DNA of 56,273 nt. It comes from Lachnoclostridium sp. UBA5890. GTDB taxonomy: Bacteria > Bacillota > Clostridia > Lachnospirales > Lachnospiraceae. A program made the translations under genes and the position numbers. The stretch is taken from NCBI GenBank assembly GCA_002431395.1, contig DJEU01000031.1:1-56273 (forward strand), written 5' to 3'. Shown here one piece after another: positions 34,839 through 43,512 of the stretch. Below the pieces are notes generated by a model, which saw only the letters and a program-made list of their open reading frames with translations, was not told the origin of the DNA and ran no database searches. Each line of letters opens with the position of its first letter. The first letter of the stretch is position 1.

Positions 34839-35623
34839 TGGAAGAAATATCCGAATTTCGCGGCAGATATGTATATCTTTGCGAGGATAGCACCGAGGGG
34901 ATTTTTACTGCGGTTTACGATGCTTTTGCGGATGGACATCGAAAAGAAGATACCGCTCTGCGTCTAAAAGAAAGTATGTATACGACGGAACTTTTTACGA
35001 CGTACATAACGGTTGAGACGGACATGGAAAAAGCGACGAAAGTTGCCCGTACGATGCAGAAAAAAGTATCGTGGCAGGTTTACGATGCCTTACAGATGGC
35101 CTCCCTCTCCTATATGCCGGAAAAAGCCGATACGATCTATCGTGTTATCATTCTTGCGCTGCAAATGGGAAATCAGGTACTCGACCATTTGACAGATCCG
35201 AATGTCGCACTGCTGTTTAAAATGGAAAGAAATGCAAATAATGAGATCCTACATGAACAGGGATTTTTACGATTTGAAGAATTGGCAAGCGGCGTTTTAT
35301 TTGCGAGGATCAATCCGAAAAATGCCATCCTTCCGTATCTTGCGTATCATTTTGCGGACCGTTTCCCGGAGGAAAACTGGGTCATCGCAGATACGACACA
35401 TGGAAGTATGATGATTCATGAACGAGGAAAAGGCTGTTCCTATATTCATGCCAAAGACGAGGACTTTGACCGGCTGTTACTCTCTTATTCGGAAGAAGAG
35501 GAAGTTTTCCAAAAACTGTGGAAACGCTATATTGATTCTGTGGGGATCAAAGCCCGTGAAAATATCAGTCTGCAGAACCAGATGCTGCCACTGCGTTTTC
35601 GGAAGTATATGAAAGAGTTTTAA
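34838..35623 (+). CDS. DUF4130/TIGR03915 DNA-metabolism partner protein
   Basis: A 261-residue protein matching the partner of the radical SAM enzyme: YVYLCEDSTEGIFTAVYDAF near the start and FARINPKNAILPYLAYHFADRFP in the second half (residues ~165-190; motif given in part). In some genomes this domain is fused to a uracil-DNA glycosylase; here that domain is absent, so the protein is the short form. AAAGGAGGAG precedes the start. Its last 59 bp overlap the convergent MATE gene. Confidence 0.85.
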   Translation: MEEISEFRGRYVYLCEDSTEGIFTAVYDAFADGHRKEDTALRLKESMYTTELFTTYITVETDMEKATKVARTMQKKVSWQVYDALQMASLSYMPEKADTIYRVIILALQMGNQVLDHLTDPNVALLFKMERNANNEILHEQGFLRFEELASGVLFARINPKNAILPYLAYHFADRFPEENWVIADTTHGSMMIHERGKGCSYIHAKDEDFDRLLLSYSEEEEVFQKLWKRYIDSVGIKARENISLQNQMLPLRFRKYMKEF

Positions 35624-36989
35624 GTTCTTTCAGTTCACGGATCGTAAAGATACCACAGACGATTCCGGTAGCGGCGTCGGCGATCGGACCGGCATACATG
35701 ACACCATCGATTCCCATAAAAATAGGGAAAATGATAATGAGTGGAAGTAAAAACAGGATTTGTCTTGTCAAAGACATAAACACACCAAGAGAGGATTTTC
35801 CGATCGAGTTGAAAAAGTTTGATGTGACCGGCTGAATCCCGTTAATTAACGTTAAAAACATATAGATACGGAAGTAGCGTTCCGAAAACTGGAAGTACAA
35901 TTCACTTCCTTTTCCAAAGACACTGATGATTTGTCTTGGAAATAATTGGAAACATCCAAAGGCGACAAAGGATAATGCCGTCGCGGTGGCAAGAGCGAGC
36001 AGGTAGGTTTTCCGCACGCGGGTGTATTTTGCGGCTCCGTAATTAAAACCAATGATCGGCTGGATGCCCTGAGAAATGCCGATAACAAAGGACATAAAGA
36101 TCATGTTTACTTTTGTGATAATACCGGCGCAGGCAAGAGGGATGTCTCCGCCATATACCGAAAGTGCGCCATAATGTGCCAGCGTATTATTCATGACGAT
36201 CTGTACGACGGTCATAGCAATCTGGTTAAAGCAGGCGCAGGCCCCAAGTTTCATTATGTTTACGACATGAGATGCCGTAATTCGGAAACTGCTCCGCTCC
36301 AGATGAATCGTCTTAAAATGAAACATATAACGAAGGCTGATGCAGAAAGAAACGATCTGACCGAGGATCGTAGCCAGCGCAGCACCGGTCATTCCCATAT
36401 GAAGGGAAAAAATAAAAATCGGGTCAAGGATCGTATTTACGATGGCCCCTGCAAGCATCGAGATCATCGAATAACGAGGGCTTCCGTCGGCGAGGATCAG
36501 TTTACTCATACCGGTGTTCATGATCAGGAAAGGAAATCCGATCGCTGTAATTCGCGTATATTGTTCCGCATAAGGAAGAACCTCTTTGGTCGCGCCGAAA
36601 AATGTAAGCATCGGTGTGAGAAAAAGCGTTGTGACGGCAAACAAGATAATTCCAAATATTGCCATAAGAAGAATGCCGCAGCCGGCATAGCTTGCAGATT
36701 CCTTTTCTCTTCCTGCTCCAAGTTTCAGGGAAACGTTTGTGGCACTTCCGATGCCAAGAAGTAGGGAAATCGCGGTACAGGTTGTGGAGAGTGGGAAAGC
36801 GATGTTGGTCGCAGCATTTCCCAGCATACCGACACCCTGGCCGATAAAAATCTGATCGACGATATTATAAAGCGCCGTTACCAGCATGGAGATCACGCAG
36901 GGAATGGCAAATTCGACCAGAAGACGGGATTCTTTTTTGAATCCAAGTGGATTTTGTGTTTCTGTAACTGTATTTTTTATATTCATCAT
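35565..36989 (-). CDS. MATE-family multidrug/metabolite efflux protein
   Basis: A 474-residue protein with 12 hydrophobic segments and MATE features: FAIPCVISMLVTALYNIVDQIFIG, NAATNIAFPLST, and in the second half IGISQGIQPIIGFNYGAAKY. It would exchange a cationic drug or metabolite for Na+ or H+. The open frame extends 25 codons upstream; ATG 36989 was chosen since GAGGTT precedes it and the extra sequence is not family-like. It is transcribed towards the DUF4130 gene and overlaps its end. Confidence 0.9.
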   Translation of the reverse strand: MMNIKNTVTETQNPLGFKKESRLLVEFAIPCVISMLVTALYNIVDQIFIGQGVGMLGNAATNIAFPLSTTCTAISLLLGIGSATNVSLKLGAGREKESASYAGCGILLMAIFGIILFAVTTLFLTPMLTFFGATKEVLPYAEQYTRITAIGFPFLIMNTGMSKLILADGSPRYSMISMLAGAIVNTILDPIFIFSLHMGMTGAALATILGQIVSFCISLRYMFHFKTIHLERSSFRITASHVVNIMKLGACACFNQIAMTVVQIVMNNTLAHYGALSVYGGDIPLACAGIITKVNMIFMSFVIGISQGIQPIIGFNYGAAKYTRVRKTYLLALATATALSFVAFGCFQLFPRQIISVFGKGSELYFQFSERYFRIYMFLTLINGIQPVTSNFFNSIGKSSLGVFMSLTRQILFLLPLIIIFPIFMGIDGVMYAGPIADAATGIVCGIFTIRELKELKTLSYTSENAVAASGSAD

Positions 36990-37144
36990 TGTGGATAACC
37001 TCACTTTGCATAAGCCGATAATTGGTATCTTACTACAATTATGTCCGTTTTTCAAGCATTTCATTATGACTTTATACGGTGTTTATTGACAAAAGCAGAC
37101 ATTTTTCCTATAATTAGAGGCATATACACAAGGAGGGGATAGAG

Positions 37145-38029
37145 ATGCGTTGTCCAAATTGTAAAACAGAATTGAAGCAGGATGATGTTTACTGTTATCA
37201 ATGTGGTACAAGAATAAACTGGTTCTGGCGTTTTAAGACGCATTTGATTGCGGCGGCGGTTGTTATAATCGTGCTTGCCGGTGGAACGATTACCGGAGTT
37301 ACTCTTTATAGGAATGGTGTGTTTGATGCGAAAAAAGATACGGTGGCAGAGCAGCCGGCGCAGACACAGGCACCATCGAAAAAAGAAAGCAAAACAAAGG
37401 ATAGTTCTGCACAAACCGCAAAGCCTACTGTGGTACCGGGACAGACGACAAAAGATACAGCGGCTTCCGACTTTATTGCCGTGGACAAGACCAAAGAAAT
37501 GAAACCAAAACTGAAGAATTTGACGGAGCAGACTGCACCATTTTTGTCACTTTGCGTTCGCTGGAAAGATCTGGGAGGCGCTAAATTTACCTGGGATAAT
37601 CAGGTGGCCACTCAGGCAGTATTGTATGATATGCTTTATGGCGACCCGGCGTCGGGTACCGGCGAGATGCACGTAAGAGGTTATGATAACTCTTATGCGG
37701 GAATTGCCAAACGTGTAAAGAAAGAGATGAAAGCGCGTTATGGAGATGCCTATGCATTTGATCTAAGTTACGGAGATACCTTCCCATATTATCTGTTCCG
37801 CAAGCAGAATAAAAAGATTGAGTATGCCGGCGAAGAACTCCGTTCGGAGAAATGCGATGCCAAAGTTACCAAAGTGACGCAGGTGGCAGAGGACACATAC
37901 GAAGCAGAGATTAAGGCAGGCATCGTTAAAACTTACAATTCATCAAATGGAACATGGAAAAAGTTTAAGCTTACGATAGTAAAAGATAAAAAAAGCAAAT
38001 ATGGTTATCATATTACCAATGTACAATAG
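37145..38029 (+). CDS. Zinc-ribbon membrane protein
   Basis: A 294-residue protein with an N-terminal zinc ribbon (CPNCKTELKQDDVYCYQCG), one membrane helix (residues ~35-55), a Gln/Lys/Ser/Thr-rich linker (~60-120) and an extracytoplasmic C-terminal domain that I do not recognise (~125-294). AAGGAGGGG precedes the ATG. The Hpt gene begins 16 bp after its stop, suggesting co-transcription. The architecture of cytoplasmic ribbon and outer domain is common in Clostridia and of unknown function. Confidence 0.75.
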   Translation: MRCPNCKTELKQDDVYCYQCGTRINWFWRFKTHLIAAAVVIIVLAGGTITGVTLYRNGVFDAKKDTVAEQPAQTQAPSKKESKTKDSSAQTAKPTVVPGQTTKDTAASDFIAVDKTKEMKPKLKNLTEQTAPFLSLCVRWKDLGGAKFTWDNQVATQAVLYDMLYGDPASGTGEMHVRGYDNSYAGIAKRVKKEMKARYGDAYAFDLSYGDTFPYYLFRKQNKKIEYAGEELRSEKCDAKVTKVTQVAEDTYEAEIKAGIVKTYNSSNGTWKKFKLTIVKDKKSKYGYHITNVQ

Positions 38030-38045
38030 AAAAGAGGAATTAGGT

Positions 38046-38420
38046 ATGACAGTAAAAGAATATTATGAGGCAATTGGCGGAAGCTATGATGATGTGATGT
38101 CCAGACTTCCGATGGAATCGATGGTAGAGCGTTTTCTTCAGAAGTTCAAAGAAGATAAATCTTTTGAACAGCTTACGGAAGCTGTGCAGCAGATGGATTG
38201 CGACGCGATCTTTAAAGCTGTGCATACTTTGAAAGGTGTGGCGCTTAATCTGGGACTTGCCAGACTGTCAGAGCAAAGCAAGAATCTGACGGAACTGGTG
38301 CGTGGAAAAGCAGAAAAAGGAGATGCCGTGCCGGCAGAACTTCAGAAAGAAGTGACAGACACCTACGAAGCTTTGGCGGATGCCTATCATCTGACAGTAG
38401 AAAAACTGGCAGAACTTTGA
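38046..38420 (+). CDS. Stand-alone histidine phosphotransfer (Hpt) protein
   Basis: A 124-residue helical protein with the Hpt signature AVHTLKGVALNLGL; the phospho-accepting His is near residue 60. It would relay phosphate between a hybrid kinase and a response regulator. No kinase or receiver gene is nearby, so the partners are elsewhere. ATG 38046 follows AGAGGAATTAGG; the open frame extends upstream without a ribosome site. Confidence 0.85.
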   Translation: MTVKEYYEAIGGSYDDVMSRLPMESMVERFLQKFKEDKSFEQLTEAVQQMDCDAIFKAVHTLKGVALNLGLARLSEQSKNLTELVRGKAEKGDAVPAELQKEVTDTYEALADAYHLTVEKLAEL

Positions 38421-38471
38421 TTATCAAAACCACCAAAAATCAGTTGTTTTCCCAAAATATAATAGAAAAAC

Positions 38472-38565
38472 GTAACTATTCAGGGCCCAATGCATGGAAA
38501 TCAAATTCTCTTACGTGCAAGCACGACGATTCATTGATTTCCATACATTGATTCTGAATAGTTAC
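38472..38565. repeat. GTAACTATTCAG family repeat, copy B (complete)
   Basis: A 94-bp element with perfect 12-bp terminal inverted repeats GTAACTATTCAG (38472-38483) and CTGAATAGTTAC (38554-38565). Inside, CAATGCATGGAAATCAA (38488-38504) pairs with TTGATTTCCATACATTG (38534-38550), and the loop holds the palindrome CGTGCAAGCACG (38514-38525). The whole element folds into one long interrupted hairpin on either strand. It ends 20 bp before the -35 of the Fur operon. Confidence 0.92.
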
Positions 38566-38584
38566 GAAAAAATAAAAAAAAGTC

Positions 38585-38613
38585 TTGCAATTGCAGGAAT
38601 TTTTTTATATAAT
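38585..38613 (+). promoter_or_regulatory. Promoter of the Fur-DUF3793-flavodoxin operon
   Basis: TTGCAA (38585-38590), a 17-bp spacer and TATAAT (38608-38613). Confidence 0.75.
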
Positions 38614-38615
38614 GA

Positions 38616-38631
38616 GTTAGTAATAACTAAC
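38616..38631 (+). promoter_or_regulatory. DtxR-like operator at the Fur-flavodoxin promoter
   Basis: GTTAGTAATAACTAAC, arms GTTAGT and ACTAAC with a 4-bp centre, begins 2 bp after the -10 and covers the transcription start. The feoAB promoter carries the same arms at the same spacing (50953). Binding by the DtxR-type protein at 50463 is inferred. Confidence 0.65.
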
Positions 38632-38694
38632 ATAAGTTATACACATAATACAAAAAGTAGTTATACATAATCAAGAGATATGGAGGGCTTGATC

Positions 38695-39135
38695 ATGGAA
38701 AATGAAAAACGTGAATTTATTATAAAAAAACTGAAAGAAAAAGGTTTTCGCATCACAAGACAGAGAAGAATGCTTTTGGATGTCATTCTTGCCAATGAAT
38801 GTTCCAGCTGTAAAGAAATCTTTTTTGAAGCATCTCGCCGTGACAATGGAATCGGAACAGCAACCGTTTACCGCATGGTAAATCTGCTGGAAGAGATTGG
38901 TGCGATTGACCGCAAAAACATGTATAAAATTTCTTATCCAAACGACTGCTCGCTTGAAGAAGCGTGTATCGTAGAGATGAGCGATGATTCGACGTGCCGT
39001 CTGTCCGCGAAAAAGTGGAACGAGGTGCTGCGTGCCGGACTTGAGGCATGCGGATATCTGCAGGGACGCGAAGTTACAGGAATCATCTTACATCCTTGCA
39101 GCTGTGAGCAGGAGGAATTAGGGCATGCCGTATGA
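38695..39135 (+). CDS. Fur-family metal-responsive regulator
   Basis: A 146-residue protein with a winged helix (FRITRQRRMLLDVIL, SSCKEIFFEASRRDNGIGTATVYRMVNLL seen in two parts) followed by a short C-terminal domain. The C-terminal half lacks the usual HHxH metal site: Cys residues (CSLEEAC, HPCSCEQE) are present instead, so metal sensing may differ from classical Fur. TGGAGGG lies before ATG 38695. The gene overlaps DUF3793 by 11 bp and is co-transcribed with flavodoxin, suggesting a role in iron limitation. Confidence 0.82.
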   Translation: MENEKREFIIKKLKEKGFRITRQRRMLLDVILANECSSCKEIFFEASRRDNGIGTATVYRMVNLLEEIGAIDRKNMYKISYPNDCSLEEACIVEMSDDSTCRLSAKKWNEVLRAGLEACGYLQGREVTGIILHPCSCEQEELGHAV

Positions 39136-39730
39136 GCAGATGAAAGAATATCACAGCAGAGGAATTAAAGAATCCGTCAATATACTGATGGCGATGCATT
39201 GCGGACCGATGCTGCGGGGACTTCGAAATGAAGTGATCTTGTCTGTGGAAAACCGGTTGATGAAAGAGATGATATTCCAATTGCAGGATACACCGTATGG
39301 GTATCTGATCTTAAACCGGGGAAAGAAAAAATGCCTTGTCATGTTGTACCATATCGAAAGATTTTGCCGTTATATCTCGCAAAAAGAAATTATAAAGGCA
39401 TTGGATGGATTTGGCTACGAATTGTCGGAAGAAAAAAGTCCGGAAGAAAACATGATACGCGCATTATTTGGAATTGCGCAGGCGATGTCCGAATATTACG
39501 CAGGCAGAGCCGAGTTTCCTCATGAACTGGGATACATTTTGGAATATCCACTGCGTGATGTAGAAATGTTCATTAAAAATCAGGGGCAGAACTCCTTGAT
39601 GACCGGATACTGGAAAGTATACGATAACCTGGAAAAGGCGAAGGAAACCTTTAAGAAGTATGATCAGGTGAGAGAACAGGCGATTGCGGATGTTATGGCA
39701 GGCAAAATGTTTTACGAGCTTGCTGTATAA
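39125..39730 (+). CDS. DUF3793 family protein
   Basis: A 201-residue soluble protein. FPHELGYILEYPLRDVEMFI (residues ~133-152) followed by GYWKVYDNLEKAKETFKKY is the recognisable DUF3793 block. The family has no assigned function; it frequently lies beside flavodoxin and iron-responsive regulators in Clostridia. CAGGAGG precedes the ATG, which lies inside the end of the Fur gene. A link to heme or iron-cofactor handling is a guess from context. Confidence 0.82.
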   Translation: MPYEQMKEYHSRGIKESVNILMAMHCGPMLRGLRNEVILSVENRLMKEMIFQLQDTPYGYLILNRGKKKCLVMLYHIERFCRYISQKEIIKALDGFGYELSEEKSPEENMIRALFGIAQAMSEYYAGRAEFPHELGYILEYPLRDVEMFIKNQGQNSLMTGYWKVYDNLEKAKETFKKYDQVREQAIADVMAGKMFYELAV

Positions 39731-39774
39731 TCATAAATGTAATGTGCAATGCACAGAAAATGGAGGTAAAAAAG

Positions 39775-40200
39775 ATGAGCAAAGTTAGTATTGTTTACTG
39801 GAGTGGAACTGGAAATACACAAAAAATGGCAGAGGCTGTTGCGGAAGGTGTAAAAGAAGCCGGAGCAGAGGCAGATTTGAAATTTGTATCTGCTGCAACA
39901 GTAGATGAACTTGCTGCTGAACCAGCATTTGCCCTTGGCTGCCCTTCCATGGGAGCAGAGGAACTGGAAGATGCTGAAATGGAGCCATTTATGGCTGAAT
40001 TGGAAAGCAAGATTTCCGGTAAAAAGGTTGCTTTATTCGGTTCTTACGGATGGGGCGGCGGTGAATGGATGCGTGACTGGGAAGCACGTGTTCAGAGCGC
40101 CGGCGCAACCGTTGTAAACGGAGAAGGCATCATAGTAAACGGAGAGCCTGACGATGATACCATCGAAGAATTAAAGGCTCTTGGAAAGGCATTGGTATAA
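39775..40200 (+). CDS. Flavodoxin
   Basis: A 141-residue short-chain flavodoxin that carries FMN and replaces ferredoxin as electron carrier under iron shortage. The FMN phosphate loop is WSGTGNTQKM (residues ~8-17), and SYGWGGGEWMRDW (~90) is the typical isoalloxazine-contacting loop. TGGAGG precedes ATG 39775. It is the last gene of the Fur-DUF3793 group, matching iron-starvation control. Confidence 0.95.
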   Translation: MSKVSIVYWSGTGNTQKMAEAVAEGVKEAGAEADLKFVSAATVDELAAEPAFALGCPSMGAEELEDAEMEPFMAELESKISGKKVALFGSYGWGGGEWMRDWEARVQSAGATVVNGEGIIVNGEPDDDTIEELKALGKALV

Positions 40201-40213
40201 ATCTCCTTTCATT

Positions 40214-40254
40214 ATATTCAGGATTCATTGCGTCACATTGGGCCTGAATAGTTA
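40214..40254 (-). repeat. GTAACTATTCAG family repeat, copy C (collapsed)
   Basis: TATTCAGG (40215-40222) and CCTGAATA (40243-40250) form the arms. Read on the minus strand it runs AACTATTCAGGCCCAATG, matching the left end of copy B, and ends CAATGAATCCTGAATA; the central hairpin is missing. It is an internally deleted copy in reverse orientation. Confidence 0.75.
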
Positions 40255-40285
40255 AGTTACCTTACCTTTTTATAGAATCTCAAGC

Positions 40286-40378
40286 AAAAAATCCGATTAT
40301 GAGGATAGCAACTTCTGACACCTATCACTGCGGCACTTCGAAAGAAGCTGCGTCAGAAGACTCATAATCGGATTTTTT
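40286..40378. terminator. Large bidirectional hairpin terminator after flavodoxin
   Basis: An 18-bp perfect stem (A6 + TCCGATTATGAG, 40286-40303; CTCATAATCGGA + T6, 40361-40378) encloses a second stem TTCTGAC / GTCAGAA (40313-40319 and 40352-40358). At 93 bp it is much longer than a simple terminator. The rest of the 40201-40478 gap holds repeat copies C and D. Confidence 0.8.
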
Positions 40379-40437
40379 GACACCATTTATCTTGTTTCGA
40401 TATTTTCTAAAAACCTTCCATGCAGTATAATGAAAAT

Positions 40438-40449
40438 GTAACTATTCAG
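40438..40449 (+). repeat. GTAACTATTCAG family repeat, copy D (single arm)
   Basis: A solitary GTAACTATTCAG, 6 nt after TATAAT (40426-40431), at the expected transcription start of the GH127 gene. No right arm follows. Confidence 0.8.
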
Positions 40450-40478
40450 AATGTAAAAGACGGAGGAAAGGAAAATAA

Positions 40479-42503
40479 ATGAATCGACAGAGTAAAGGTA
40501 TTTCGTTAAAAAAGATAAATGTGACAGATCGCTTTTTGAAACGTGAAATGGAACTTGCGAGGACGGAAGTGATCCCTTATCAATGGGAGGCACTCAATGA
40601 CAACATTGAGGGAGCCGAACCGAGCTTTTGTATGCGGAATTTTAAACTGGCGGCAAAGCTTGGCGAAAAACGGAGAGCTTTGGGGCAGGAAAATCTGCCG
40701 GTATGGACGACAGAAGAGTTTAATCTGGTACCGGAAAAAGGGAAACCGATGGAAGACCGATTTTATGGATTTGTATTTCAGGATACCGATTTTTCCAAAT
40801 GGATCGAGGCAGTCGGGTATTCGCTGGCGGCGCACCCGGATCCGGAACTTGAAAAACTGGCGGATCACGCGATTGACATTGTGTGTGCGGCACAGTATGA
40901 GGATGGCTATCTTGACACGTTTTATATTATCAATGATCCGTCCAAGCGTCTTACCAATCTGCGCGACCACCACGAATTGTACTGCTTCGGGCATCTGACC
41001 GAGGGCGCGGTCGCTTATTATGAGGGAACGGGAAAAGACAAATTGCTGAAAGCGGCGATGCGGTTTGCGGATTATGTCGAAGCGCATTTTGGAGAGGAAC
41101 CGGAAAAATGCAAAGGCTATCCGGGACACGAGATTGCGGAGATGGCATTGGGGAGACTATATGAACTCACGGGCGAAGACCGCTACCTGAAACTGGCAGC
41201 ATTTTTCGTAAATGAGCGTGGCAAAAAGCCGTATTATTTTGACAAGGAACATGGAATTGTCAGAGATCCCGGCGAGGACAATGACGATTATTATCATCAG
41301 GCACATCTTCCGGTGCGTGAGCAGAAAGAGGCAGTCGGACATGCGGTTCGTGCAGTTTACCTCTATACAGGAATGGCAATTATTGCCAAATACACAAACG
41401 ATGAATCATTGAAATCTGCCTGCGAGCGGTTGTGGGACAGCATGACAAATGAAAAAATGTATATCACCGGCGGAATCGGCGGTACGCCGGAAGGCGAGGC
41501 ATTTTCCTATCCGTTCCATCTGCCGAACGACCGTATGTATAACGAGAGCTGTGCGGCAATTGGACTGGCATTTTTTGCCAGAAGAATGCTGGAAATGTCC
41601 CCGAAAAATAAATACGCGGACGCAATGGAGCGCGCGATCTACAATACGGTTCTGGGCGGCATGGCATTGGACGGAAAAAGTTTCTTTTATGTTAATCCGA
41701 TGGAGGCTTACCCGGAGGGAATCCGCCACGATGCGCAGTTAAAGCATGTGGTACTTCCGCGGCAAAAATGGTTTGGATGCGCCTGCTGTCCGCCAAACAT
41801 CAATCGAATTTTGAACTCGGTGGCGCAGTACGCATACAGTGAAAACGAAGATACGCTGTTTATGCATTTGTATTGCGGAGCGGACATTGACACTGAATTT
41901 GCTGGCAAAAAAGTGAGGATTCAGGTGACATCTGCATATCCTTGGGAGGAAAATGTTCGGATTGCATTTGAGATGAAAGAGGGCGTGCCTTTTACGTATG
42001 CCATTCGTCTGCCGGGGTGGTGTCCGGAAGCACAAGTGCTTGTAAATGGCGAGAAAGCCTGTGGAGAAGAAAAAGACGGGTATCTGTATATTTCCAGAAA
42101 ATGGGAAAACGGCGATTGGATAGACTGCACATTTCCGATGAAAGCAACGTATTATCAGGCAGATACCAGAGTACGCGATGACATCGGGAAGGTGGCATTG
42201 ATGCGCGGACCGATTGTATATTGTGTAGAAGAAGCTGATAATGGAAAAGAATTGTCACTTCTTCAGGCCGATGCTTCTTATGAACCTCAGATCATCGATG
42301 AAAAATGGAATCTTGCCGGGGCGGAGGATGTCGTTCGGCTGCGGGGGAGAGGGCGTCGGATCCTTCCGCAGGAAGGGAACCTTTATCAGCCATTTTGCGG
42401 CTACCAATATGAAGAAACGGATATTACGTTTATTCCATATTATACCTGGTGCAATCGCGGTATCGGCGAAATGAAGGTCTTTTTACCGATCGCCGGTATC
42501 TGA
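40479..42503 (+). CDS. GH127 beta-L-arabinofuranosidase
   Basis: A 674-residue cytoplasmic enzyme of the former DUF1680 family that would cleave beta-L-arabinofuranose units. An (alpha/alpha)6 barrel forms the first ~420 residues and beta-sandwich domains the rest. The zinc/nucleophile site known from HypBA1 is present: Glu ~356 and Cys ~358 in NESC, and Cys ~436-437 in CACCPPNINR, of which the first of the pair would be the nucleophile. GGAGGAAAGG precedes the ATG. It overlaps the convergent AraC gene by 21 bp, the likely regulator. Confidence 0.92.
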   Translation: MNRQSKGISLKKINVTDRFLKREMELARTEVIPYQWEALNDNIEGAEPSFCMRNFKLAAKLGEKRRALGQENLPVWTTEEFNLVPEKGKPMEDRFYGFVFQDTDFSKWIEAVGYSLAAHPDPELEKLADHAIDIVCAAQYEDGYLDTFYIINDPSKRLTNLRDHHELYCFGHLTEGAVAYYEGTGKDKLLKAAMRFADYVEAHFGEEPEKCKGYPGHEIAEMALGRLYELTGEDRYLKLAAFFVNERGKKPYYFDKEHGIVRDPGEDNDDYYHQAHLPVREQKEAVGHAVRAVYLYTGMAIIAKYTNDESLKSACERLWDSMTNEKMYITGGIGGTPEGEAFSYPFHLPNDRMYNESCAAIGLAFFARRMLEMSPKNKYADAMERAIYNTVLGGMALDGKSFFYVNPMEAYPEGIRHDAQLKHVVLPRQKWFGCACCPPNINRILNSVAQYAYSENEDTLFMHLYCGADIDTEFAGKKVRIQVTSAYPWEENVRIAFEMKEGVPFTYAIRLPGWCPEAQVLVNGEKACGEEKDGYLYISRKWENGDWIDCTFPMKATYYQADTRVRDDIGKVALMRGPIVYCVEEADNGKELSLLQADASYEPQIIDEKWNLAGAEDVVRLRGRGRRILPQEGNLYQPFCGYQYEETDITFIPYYTWCNRGIGEMKVFLPIAGI

Positions 42504-43343
42504 AAAACGAGTACGCGTGGCATGGCCGGATTTGCAGCGGTAATCTCTGGGAGTCTGGCCGGTGATGCGTTTAAACATCCGCGAAAAATTGTGATTGTCG
42601 GAAAAGCCAAGCTGGTATGCGATTTCCGTGATGCTTAGCGGCGAGCCGGAAAGCAGTTCTTTGGCGGCTTCCATCTGTTGGATGTTAATGTATGTCTTTA
42701 AGTGCATTCCGGTTATCTTTGAAAAAATACTGGAGAGATGGCGCGGGGAATATTGAAGATAGGAGGCAATTTCCTGAACTTTTACGCCGTGATTGCGATT
42801 CCAGTGGACATACGTTTTGATTTTTTCACAGAGCTCAATATTGTGACGTGAAAATCCTTCTGCACTTTGTTCGCGTTGCAGAACCTTTCGGTTTAAATAG
42901 AGCTGATTGTGAAGTTCAAGCAGCAGGGCGCTCAGCAAAAAAGAAGATTGAGCCAGGTTCACACAAGTTTGTTCATTGTGGTAAATCTGAGACAAAAGCA
43001 CCTGAACTTTGGAAAAATCTGGTATTTTCGCCTGCGCAGGGAGTGGGAAAAAGGGAGTTTCTGATGGGCAGGTGATATCCGGCAGACGGAAATGGAGCCA
43101 ATGAAAGGCGCAGCAGGAAGGCTTCCATCCGTATTGGTGGCGGCAGGGTGCCATCAGGATATATTCTCCCTTAGAAACGGTATATTTCCCAAATTCGTCG
43201 GCGATGTAGAGAACGCCCTCGTCGATGATCATTAATTCGTATTCGTGTAAAGCCCGGCTGTAGTGAATCCAATCCGGCGACATCGTCGCTTCTTTGCCAA
43301 GCCATAAAAAATCAAGTGCTGTCTGACTGGGAATTTGAAACAT
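42483..43343 (-). CDS. AraC-family regulator next to GH127
   Basis: A 286-residue regulator with an N-terminal arabinose-binding-like cupin domain (ILMAPCRHQYGWKP) and a C-terminal double helix-turn-helix (VQEIASYLQYSPRHLSSIF; ITEIAYQLGFSDNHNFSRMF; GQTPRDYR). On the minus strand AAGGGGG is followed by ATGCTTATG; the second ATG (43343) has normal spacing. It converges on GH127 and probably controls it, though direct evidence is absent. Confidence 0.88.
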   Translation of the reverse strand: MFQIPSQTALDFLWLGKEATMSPDWIHYSRALHEYELMIIDEGVLYIADEFGKYTVSKGEYILMAPCRHQYGWKPSCCAFHWLHFRLPDITCPSETPFFPLPAQAKIPDFSKVQVLLSQIYHNEQTCVNLAQSSFLLSALLLELHNQLYLNRKVLQREQSAEGFSRHNIELCEKIKTYVHWNRNHGVKVQEIASYLQYSPRHLSSIFSKITGMHLKTYINIQQMEAAKELLSGSPLSITEIAYQLGFSDNHNFSRMFKRITGQTPRDYRCKSGHATRTRFSDTGDR

Positions 43344-43378
43344 AAGCATCCCCCTTTCTTTAAAATTTACGAATGATT

Positions 43379-43405
43379 GTAACTATTCAGGCTCCCCCAC
43401 ACATT
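43379..43405 (+). repeat. GTAACTATTCAG family repeat, copy E (left part)
   Basis: GTAACTATTCAGG (43379-43391) continues as CTCCCCCACACATTC, resembling the left arm of copy F (GGACTCCCCTCCCACATTC). The right half is absent. On the minus strand it lies in the 5' untranslated region of the AraC gene. Confidence 0.75.
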
Positions 43406-43406
43406 C

Positions 43407-43434
43407 ATTATAGCGGAAAGCGAATTTGTGTCAA
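43407..43434 (-). promoter_or_regulatory. Promoter of the AraC gene at 42483
   Basis: On the minus strand TTGACA (43434-43429) and TATAAT (43412-43407) are 16 bp apart. Confidence 0.75.
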
Positions 43435-43450
43435 GTTTCGGCGTTTTTTG

Positions 43451-43479
43451 TTGAAAACAAAACATTAATATGTTATAAT
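43451..43479 (+). promoter_or_regulatory. Promoter of the LemA-like operon
   Basis: TTGAAA (43451-43456), a 17-bp spacer ending in TGT, and TATAAT (43474-43479). Confidence 0.8.
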
Positions 43480-43512
43480 TTCTCTATAAACAAAAAATGA
43501 ATGGAGAATAAA

